Assembly (NCBI GenBank): GCA_013397695.1
Contig: VYZI01000350.1
Coordinates: 63,829 to 127,828, forward strand
Source of the DNA: Centropus unirufus
Taxonomy: Eukaryota; Chordata; Aves; Cuculiformes; Centropidae
Length of the DNA: 64,000 bases
Direction of reading: 5' to 3'
Made by a program: the position numbers and the translations under genes. Of this stretch, positions 13,335-23,100 are shown piece by piece. Within the stretch, counting starts at the first letter, position 1. Every line of letters starts with the position of its first letter. The notes beneath the pieces were generated by a model that searched no databases, had not been told where the DNA came from, and worked only from the letters and a program-made list of their open reading frames with translations.

Positions 13335-14066
13335 GTTAAAAAATATAGAATAGTTTATTTACACGATGAGCAGTTTTCAGGCTTGAAAGGCAAGATGCTC
13401 CTTTCAGTAGCACAGGGGGACCAGATGGGATCCAGGAGGTAAGCAATGGGAAACTCCTGAGAGTTTGGTTGGTTCAGGAGCCATGGGCTGTGGCTGTGCA
13501 GGGGGGAATGCTGAATGGGGGTAAGAGCTGTGGTTGGCAAGGCATGCAGAGGACAAAGCTGTGTCACTGTGCAGCTCTGCCCCACTGCTCCCTGTCTCCC
13601 CTGGGAGCCAGAAGCACTCCGGTTTCTTCGTGCCTTAAGCCAAGGGGAAGGGCACTCAGTGGTTCCCTGAGCTGCATCACAGCCCATGCAAATCCCACCA
13701 CAAAACCGCACTTGGTGATTTCCACTGAAATAATAGTTTTTTTAAGGGATCTAGAAAAATCATGTCTGCTAGAGCCATCCTTAGTGAGCCAGGTAGGCAC
13801 CAAGCTCTGAGTTCCTGGGATAGTTTTGCAAGTGGTCAAGAAGGAACAGGCTGCATCAGGCTGGAGATCTAAGTCATGGCTGGCTCTTTGGAGACATGCA
13901 AAGCTGGGTGCCCTTCTCTGCCGTAACAGCATTGTCTCCCAGGTTCTTAGTTCTAGAACTACTTGAGAAACAAAACTGGCATTTGAAAGATTAAAGCAAA
14001 AATTCACAGAGAGCCTTTCCAGGTCCCATGGAGGAAGGGTGGTTGTTGAGGAGCAGAGAAGGGAGC
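13335..14066 (-). other. ZAP70: ZAP70 3' untranslated region (predicted)
   Basis: From the TGA to just past the first AATAAA signal, about 730 bases, with no intron signs and no CR1. A 168-codon open frame on the same strand (14070-13564) overlaps it but resembles nothing and starts just before the real stop in another frame; I regard it as chance. Confidence 0.65.
13354..13359 (-). terminator. ZAP70: candidate polyadenylation signal of ZAP70
   Basis: AATAAA on the minus strand (TTTATT on plus), the first such hexamer downstream of the stop. Cleavage would be expected roughly 10-30 bases further, near 13330-13345. Confidence 0.6.
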
Positions 14067-14190
14067 TCAAGGAAGAGTTGCTTTTGACTTGTCCTCTGCC
14101 TCTGGCCCATTTTCTGTCTTGGAAGCAATACTGTAGTAGTAGGAGCGGATTATGTTTTCCACACTAATAAATCCTGGACGCTCTTCCCAT
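14067..14190 (-). CDS. ZAP70: ZAP70 coding exon 12: C-terminus and stop
   Basis: 124 coding bases. Acceptor GTACTTGCAG, then A completing Lys567, then WEERPGFISVENIIRSYYYS and a polar tail ending KATLP and TGA at 14067-14069. The conserved RP motif of the kinase end is present, and the tail differs from human, as expected for the least conserved part. Confidence 0.96.
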
Positions 14191-17100
14191 CTGCAAGTAC
14201 GGAAGGAACAAGAGGAATTAACAAAATTGACAAAAGCAGACTGACACAATGAAGTGATACCAAACACGGAAGAACCTGGGGAAGAACAGCAGCCCAGCTG
14301 TACTGGGGCTTAGGAGGAGAGCTGAGACTTTCCTGGGATGGAGCAGATCAAAGGCACAGAGGCTCTGACATCGCCCAGGACTGGGACAGGAAAATCATAG
14401 AATGATTGGGGTTGGAAGGGACAATAAAGCCCAGCCAGTTCCAACCCCTGCCATGGGCAGGGACACCTCCCACTGGATCAGGTTGCTCCAAGCGCCATCC
14501 AACCTGGCCTTCAACACCTCCAGAGATGGGGCAGTCACCACTGCTCTGGGCAACCCGGGCCAGGGCCTCCCACCCTCATTGTGAAGAATTTCTTCCTAAT
14601 GTAAAATCTAAATCTTCCCACCTCCAATTTAAAGCCATTCTCTCTCATCCCATCACTACAGGCCCTTGTAACGGAAGGGTGTGATATTAAGCAAATAGGT
14701 GCATCATTCATTATGGACTGAGGAATGAGACCAAGGCAGGAGACACCATTTGCTTTGTGTTATCACCATCCAGTGAGTTCTGTTCGGACAAGCCTGCCAC
14801 CTTGCAAATAGCTGAGCTAGTGAAAGCCTTACTTGTAGGTCCAGCATTGCTGCATGAGGGCGTACATCTCTGCAGGGCAGTCCGTGGGGCACTCCATGCG
14901 CTTCCCTTGCTCTATGAAGGTCATGACCTCTGGGCCTTTCATTTTCTAGGGTAAGATCAAGTGGGAAATGCTTTAAAGATTTTGGAGCTGGCAACAATTT
15001 TAGAAGAGACAGATGAGAGCTGGGCCTAGGGTAACAGCTCTGGATCCATGCACCCCATACAGTCCTTGTTGCCAACCCTGGCACCCAGCAGTGGCATCTC
15101 ACGTTGGGGCCAGCCCCACCTGCAGAACCACCCCAAGCATGGGCTGAGCAGAGGTTGAGCAACTGATTTCTCAGCTCTGCAAGTGAGATCTGCTTTGGCC
15201 CAAAGCAGATCAAACCCAAACGATTGTGTTTTATTTTCTGTTTCTTCTCCCTTCAGTGAACGCAAAGGATCCAAACAATATAATCTGTGCTGTGAAGTGG
15301 AAGTGAGTCTGTCTCCTTTCCTCTCTGCTCAACAGTGGCAAGAGCACCCACTCAAGGAAACAGAAATGGTAGTTTCAGTATGTGTCAGCCTATTAAAGGG
15401 TGGGAGAGTAAACAGTGCCAGCCACCCATGATGGACCCAGATCCGCCTCACCTTGTACGGTTTCTGCCCGTAGCTGAAGGCTTCCCACATGGTGACACCA
15501 TAGCTCCATACATCACTCTTGCTGGAGAACTTGTGATAGAGGATACACTCTGGGGCGTACCATTTCAAGGGCCACTTCCCTGCTGTCCTGGCCTGTAGCA
15601 AAGCAAAGAGGAACATTTCCACCCTGAGTCACAGACTGCTGTGAGCCAAACCTAAATTCCACTTTGCTTAACGTTTGTGTCAAAAGAAAAACTCCCCTTG
15701 CCCTGGGTTGGGAGCTCAAGGCCCCAACCTCTGAGCCCCAAACCCCAGCCCAGGCTCTGCTGTCTCACTGGTCCTGCTCAGCCATCCCTGAGTGCAGGAC
15801 ACTGTTCCACAGTGTCGCTCTCCTCCTGCACCCAGGCCACAGGGCACAGTTTGGGAAGACCAGCCCTAGCTCACTCTTCATCATCTTTTCTCCCCACTGT
15901 CTGCTCTGGCTCCTCTCCTGGCTTCTCTCTCCTGTAATCCCACTGCACTGTATCTCCCTCACTGCCTCTGCATCCATCTGAATTTCCTCCTTGCCACTCA
16001 AACCTTCACAAATCCCCTTTTAATGTCATGGCAATGAGGTCAGCCAGCGTGGGATGTGGTCCTTGCAGCAGGGCTCTCTCCTGGGAAGAACCAAGACTCT
16101 GCCTCTGGGGATCTCAGCCCCCAGCCAGGATAACTCATGCTATCCAGATCCTTCACTGTGTTTACACTTACCTTGTAGTAGCTGTCATCGGCTCCGAGAG
16201 CCTTGGAGAGTCCGAAGTCACTGATCTTTGCATAATGCTGGTTGACCAACAGGACATTTCTGGCTGCCAGGTCTCTGTGGACAAAGTTTTTTTCCTCCAA
16301 GTACTTCATCCCCATGGATACTTGATGCATCAGCTCCACAATATTGCTGACTATAATCTCATCTCTGGGGAAGATGAAAGAACAATGCAGTAATAAAGAA
16401 CCGGCCATCACTCTGTACAACACCACCCCTCCAAGCTTTCTAGCTGCAAGGGAGAATGAACATGGACATGTCTGCTCCAGAAGCATCAATCCCTGTTACC
16501 TCACATGAACAGACACATCTTTCTGCTGTTATCAGTCTCCTTTTGTAGAAAAGAGTTTGATGAGAAGTGCAGAAAATCAGCCACCCATATTTATTCAGGA
16601 CTCACTTCTTGGAAGCTAAGAACTTGTTGAGTGGCCCTCCAGAAGCCATCTCCATCACAAGCATCAGAGACTCTGCCTCGCAGACCCCAATCATGCGGAC
16701 GATGTAGGGGTTGTCCAGCTGATGCATGATCTGGGCTTCCTTCATCATTTCATCCTTCACTGTTTTCTCGTTGTTGCTCTTCAGCACCTTTATGGCCACA
16801 TCAATCTGCTTCCTGGACAGGGCACAAGAGGAGCACACATGGGATGGATTAAAAAGCAGCTGGACTCATGAATCAGAACCTGGAATGCAAACCACTCCTT
16901 GTGTGATGCAGTTTGATCTCTCAACAGCAATCTCAGCAGTCTGGTCTGGTGCACAAAATCCCAGGCCTGTCAGAACGCCAAAGAGATAAAGGGTCACCTC
17001 ACCTTTATGAGTGTCGGCCAGTGTGTGCCATCTGAAGGTTTTGATCTGAAGGCACATCACCTCACACACTGACATCTATGTCAGCACTACCATTTTTCGA

Positions 17101-20100
17101 GGGGGAAAGTGTGGCAAAGTGCTGTCTTTGAGGACTCATATACAGCCAGCAACAGCATCAAGGACTGCACGTCTCCTCAGTCCCGCTCCTTTCCCCTGGC
17201 CAGGATGACCTCAGAAGCAGGGTCTTGCTCCTCTGTGCCCAGAAAATGCCTTCAGAAGTGGCAATCTCACACCCAGGCATGTGCAGCAGAGATGACATTC
17301 TCACGGCAGAGAGCCTGTCACTGAAACTCTGTGGAAAGTCATCACTGATCTTCCAGAGTATCCCTTATAACTTCACCCCGTTGTCACTTTAAGATCCATC
17401 TAACTAGAAATAGGACAGCTGGGGGCACCTCTGAGCTCAGCCTGGAGCACCCACCTCCTGCTTCCTCAGCATCCTTCAGGGCAGCACTTACTTTCTCATT
17501 TTGTAGACTCCTTTCTTGACGCAGCCAAAGTTTCCTGCCCCCAATTCCACTTCATCAATCATCAAGTGGTCCCTCTTCAGGAAAAGCTTCTTATCCTTCA
17601 GTTCTTCAGGGTCACTATATGGGCTCTCATAGACACTGGTGTCCATGGGCAGCAGACGTGACTTTCCTGCACCTTCTCAAGAGATGTAATTTTTTACAGC
17701 TGTGAACATCATTCACCTTCCTTCTTTCCCTCACCAGCTGGGAATGTTTTCTCAAGCCTCCTATCCAATTCTCCTTCAAGCTCCAGCATTCAGAACTCCC
17801 TTCCTTTCATAAGCCATGGCCTCTGCTAGATGCCCCCAATGAAGGACCAAGCATAGGGAGAGGTGTTTGAACATTCACTCTCCACATATCATGTGGACCG
17901 TGCAGGAACTGGGCACGTACATGACTTCCCCCACTGACACTGAATATACAGAGGATTTTCGGAGCAGGATGGGAGATAGAATGGATTTACTGGGTACAAT
18001 GGGGAATGGGACAGGGTTTGATTTGATTTGCTGGGTGCCAGGTGTGAGCAAACAGTTTTGCAATATTCTTGTCCCAGTGCCCTGAAATGAGAGGGCTACT
18101 ATTGGGTCCCTCTGTAAGAAAGGGGCGTTGTAGCCCTGCTCTTTGTCCCAAAGGTGACACAAATATGCGAGGTGACCCCCTTGGTTCCTGTGGCATCCCC
18201 AGGTCCTGTCTCATCGTGTTAGGAGAAGAGAGCTTTCAAAGATGCTCACCTACAGGATCTGGTGTGTATCCATCTGCATTGAGAGGTCCAAGGTTTCTCT
18301 GCAAAAGAAATGGGGGTAAAGTGGATTACATAGCCAAGGGAAACTGCTGCACCTTGAAATCACAGAATCATGGAATGGTTTGAGTTGGAAGTTTTCTTAA
18401 AGTTCCAACCCCCCTGCCACGGGTAGGGACCCCTCCCATAGATCCAAATGCTCAAAGCCCCATCCAACCTGGCCTTGAACACCTCCAAAGAGCAGGCAAC
18501 CACAGCTCCTGCAGGCAACCTGGGAAAGGGCCTCACCATGAAGAATTCCTTCCTCATGTCCAATCTAATTTTTCACCCTTCCAACTTAAAGCCATTCTCC
18601 CTTGTCCTGTCAGTCCATGCCCTTGTAAAGAGTCCCTCCCCAGCTTTCTTGTAGCCCCCTTTACATACTGGGAGGCCAATCTAAGGTCTCCCTGCAGCCT
18701 TCTTCAGGCTGAACAACCCCAGCTCTATCAGCTTGTCCTCATAGCAGAAGTTCTACAGCCCTCAGATCATCTGAAATGAGAGAGAAGAGGGACGGGGAAC
18801 CTCTGCATCCCACAGAGCCCAAGCTGGTGACTCCCTCCGAAAGGCCCTGAGGTGGGAACAAGAGACCGAACTGGTATCGCACCAACTTTACCCTTCCACT
18901 CCTGGCTGGCAGGTCCCTGCGCTGCAGCAGCAGGGCAGGAATCAGACCCTGGTGCAATCACTGCCCTGGAGCCTGAATACAGCACCACCCTTCAGTAACG
19001 AAGCCTGCGAGCTGCACAGCGTGAGGAGCCGAGGGCTCTGGGTTCACCCGAGCAGCGGAGGGCACACACCCAGGGTTGCATTTTGCTCTCTGCCCCTCTG
19101 CCTTCCCCACCCCAAAGTGACAAGTGTCTCGCAGCAATGTGGTCATCCCAGCCAAGTCTCTGCAGCTTCTTTAGGGACGGGGAGCAGGGGGAAGCCTGGA
19201 GGCAGCTCAGCTCGCAGCAGTCAACTTGCCTGCTAGAGAAACGGCCTCCAGGGGCACACACAGACCCTGGGAAGAACCCCTGTCCTAAGAGCAGGCAGTG
19301 ATAAAGTGACATGGGGCACATTCATCCAGCACAGCTTTGAACGCCAGTGCTGCTTGCAGCAGAGCTCCTGCACCATGGAAGCTCCTTGCAGATTGTGAAA
19401 GCTCTCTGAGAAGATTGGTGAAGGCTCGGGCATTTGTTCAGCCTCTGCCCAAATGAGCCGGTTTCAACACTCCCCAGCAGTGACTGAGCACAGATGTACC
19501 CCGAGGCCAGGGATGCAGAGGGACTGCAAAGACCTGGCTGGTGGCCAGCGGCCAGGAGCACAGCTGAGTGTTCCCAGAATCCAACCACTCGCTCCTGCCT
19601 GGCAAGGAAGGCAGCAGGGAGAGGGCTCCCTGAGGACCAGCCTACATGTTGCAAGGAGCTCAGTATGAATGGAAACCATTTTTGGCTCTAATGGTAGCTG
19701 TGCCCAGCTACTCCTTGTCCCCATCCAAGCTGGAAAAGCAACAACATTGCATCTGGGTTTAATAAATTCCATTTGAGTTATTGCCTTTTAGAGAAGAGCA
19801 GAGTTTGATCAGCAAGCTTGAAATGCAAGAACATGAGGTGCCAATGAACAGATCCTCCCCACTACTTACGCTCACAGAGGGGTGGGTTGGTAGAACTGGT
19901 GCTGCAGATGCTGTAAGGCAGGAGAGAGAAGTTGTTATTAAGAATCCTCCTATGACACAAGCTGCATCAGAGCCATCAGTCTTTTAAAGACTGTTGACAC
20001 TTGGGTCTGATCCCCTCCCCTACAAAGGCCGTTTTCCACAAAGTTAGCCAAAAAAAGGTGCGGAAATATGCTTGGGTGCAGGCGTCATTCCCAGAGCAAC

Positions 20101-23100
20101 CCCCAGGGAGGGCTCAAACTTTGTAAAAGAAGCAGATCTCTTCCTAAGATCTCATCTCCCTGTCCCCCATCACCAGAGTCTGAGCAAGGTTGGACATGGT
20201 AAAGGCAATGTGGGTTTGTTTTTCCCACTCAGTGCTAATCCAAGGGCAGGGATGGCACTGGGAGGCGTTGGCTCACCTGGCATGTTAGGGTTGGGGCAGG
20301 TTTCCCTCAGGTAGAAAATCAGCCCATCTGGTTTGAGTTTTAGGTACTCCACCAACTGGGAAAGAAATTGGAAGAAAAATATATTATTGCAAAAATAACT
20401 TCTCTTTTTTTTCAGGCAATTTGTGTGTCTTGTGGTAATAATTTCTCCATGATTTAGGGCAGACAGGGACTCGACTATTTCCTTCTCTCCTATCCATGCA
20501 GTCAGGGTTCTCCTAGAGCAAGTGTTTGCATGCCTGGATCTCAGCCAGAAGTGGGAAGAATTTGGGAAGTTAGATAAGGACCAAAGAAAGACAAAAGGAA
20601 AATCTCCTGTAGGAAAGCTGGGCAGGGCATTTTCAGTGCAATGTTATTGTTGTCTCAGCCAGAAAGGCTTTTTAAGTTGTGTTTGGTTTGATAAAGCATG
20701 AGAGAACGCTTTTGCTTTCCCAGAAGAGCCCTAGGGCTGGCTGGGTGAATCCTGGGCAGTTTTTCACTGCAGTAACCACTGATTCAGGCACAGTGGGACT
20801 TTGGCTGGAGACGAGCAGACCAGCCCCCAGCCACTGGACAGGACTGCAGGGGAGATGTGGCTTTCTCCTCCCCTCCTGCCTGGCTCAGATTCCATCTGCA
20901 ACTGGGAGCCTGGCACGGTTCTGTTTTCCATAAAAACGCCCCAAAGTCTTTGTTTTCAATCATATTCAGAGTGAAAACAGTCCGGGGAATTTGAAAAATT
21001 CAGCACAACAGAGTTCCCATCCCCCAGAGAACCCTGCCCAGGAGGAAGGGTCGGTATCTGCTCCCTGGAGCAGGCCCAAGGTGCGCTCCATGGGGCAGAG
21101 CTGGGCTCCTGGAGGGGTCCGTGTCTCCCTAGCAGCACCAAGAGCTCCTGGGACACGTGTCACATTCCCTAAAAACCCTGTCCCATGCTCATGAGGACAA
21201 CTGGGGCGGCACAGCCACCTCCGCTTCCCAGAGCCCCTGACTCCCGGCAGTTGGATCTTCAGGCATGTCAAGATCTTGGCAGGTGGCTCAAGACTTCTGG
21301 CCTCTTCTACTCTTTGCACAGAAGTGGAAAATACAGTGGCAACATGCTGGTCCAGGACCCACAGGAGGAACAGTCTCACACGAACAAACTCTTTGGGGCT
21401 TGCTGTAGGCAGAGGTCCAAGGTGCACCTTGTGCCTGAACGTGTGATGTTTGCTGATAGTGTGCAAGTGTAATTAATGAAACTGTCCTAAGTATCCTGGC
21501 TTAAAGCTAGGAGTTAAAAGCACTAATCCTCTTGTTTCCTTGGATAGGTACTGCAAGGCANNNNNNNNNNNNNNNNNNNNNNNNNNNNNNNNNNNNNNNN
21601 NNNNNNNNNNNNNNNNNNNNNNNNNNNNNNNNNNNNNNNNNNNNNNNNNNNNNNNNNNNNNNNNNNNNNNNNNNNNNNNNNNNNNNNNNNNNNNNNNNNN
21701 NNNNNNNNNNNNNNNNNNNNNNNNNNNNNNNNNNNNNNNNNNNNNNNNNNNNNNNNNNNNNNNNNNNNNNNNNNNNNNNNNNNNNNNNNNNNNNNNNNNN
21801 NNNNNNNNNNNNNNNNNNNNNNNNNNNNNNNNNNNNNNNNNNNNNNNNNNNNNNNNNNNNNNNNNNNNNNNNNNNNNNNNNNNNNNNNNNNNNNNNNNNN
21901 NNNNNNNNNNNNNNNNNNNNNNNNNNNNNNNNNNNNNNNNNNNNNNNNNNNNNNNNNNNNNNNNNNNNNNNNNNNNNNNNNNNNNNNNNNNNNNNNNNNN
22001 NNNNNNNNNNNNNNNNNNNNNNNNNNNNNNNNNNNNNNNNNNNNNNNNNNNNNNNNNNNNNNCAGCTTCAAACCCTTCCTCCTCATCCTATCTCTGCACT
22101 CCCTGATCAAGAGCCCCTCCCCGGCTTTCCTGGAGCCTCTTTCAGTATTGGAAACTGCTCTAAGGTTTTCCTGCAGCCTTCTCTTCTCTAGCCTGAACAA
22201 CCCCAACTCTCTCAGTCTGTCCTTGGATGAGAGGTGCTCCAGCCCTCGGATCATGTTCATGGTCTCCTCTGGACTCACTCTAACTCTTCCTTCCATCAAA
22301 CTCATTTTAGCACATTTGTTTAACCTCTCACACATTGTTCAATGCCTCAAACTGTAATCCATTGTGCCCAGGTGGGAACTTCCTTCAGATCCCAACTTAA
22401 GCCTGTCTGAAATGAAGCAGATGGAAGTGAAACAGTGAGAAGTGGGGGCTCAGTCCAGGAGAAGAGGCAGGAGTCAAAGCAGAGGGAGGGCCTACTCCAT
22501 GCTGAACAACCCCAGCTCTCTCAGTTTGTCTCATATGGAAGGTGCCCCCACCCTCACATCATCTCTGTGGCTTCCTCTGGACTCAGCCTAATAGATCCAT
22601 GTCTTTCTGGTGCTGTCTTAAAGCCTCTAAAGCTCCACATGGCCTTTCCTGTCCTTCAAAGCATGGGCAGCTTTCCCTCCAGTAACAAGGGAGAAGTACC
22701 TTGGCTTTGTTAGGAGCTCAGTGGTCAGCATCACACAGTACAGTACCTGCCACAGCGTGTCGAACTTGGTCCCCTCGGGGATGGAGTACTTGCCAGACTT
22801 GTCCTGGTCTATCCGGTAGTGATACACTGTCTTTCCATAGACGAGGGAGAGGGCGTAGGCACCATTTTCCTTCCTTTCTCTCAGCCTGGTAGAAAGGAGA
22901 GCCGTTAAAAGCAGCACATAGTTTTTTTCCCTGCAAACTATCGTGTCTGCAGTGGTGGTGGGTCACTGGGTGGGCATTCAGTAAGGTATCCTTGCACTCC
23001 CTGGTTGGAATTGCCAACTTCCTGACACCCCTCTGCAGAGGCTCAGGAGGGACCTTTCACCTCCAGTCTCTTGCTTGTCTCCTCCACCCTCTAATTCTTT

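Noticed and set aside
13564..14070. 168-codon minus-strand frame at the 3' end of ZAP70
   Set aside because: Overlaps the last coding bases in another frame and the 3' UTR; no family features. Best read as chance.
21523..22335. Long frames spanning runs of N (also over 35777-36509 and 56554-58004)
   Set aside because: Length comes only from unknown bases in the assembly gaps.
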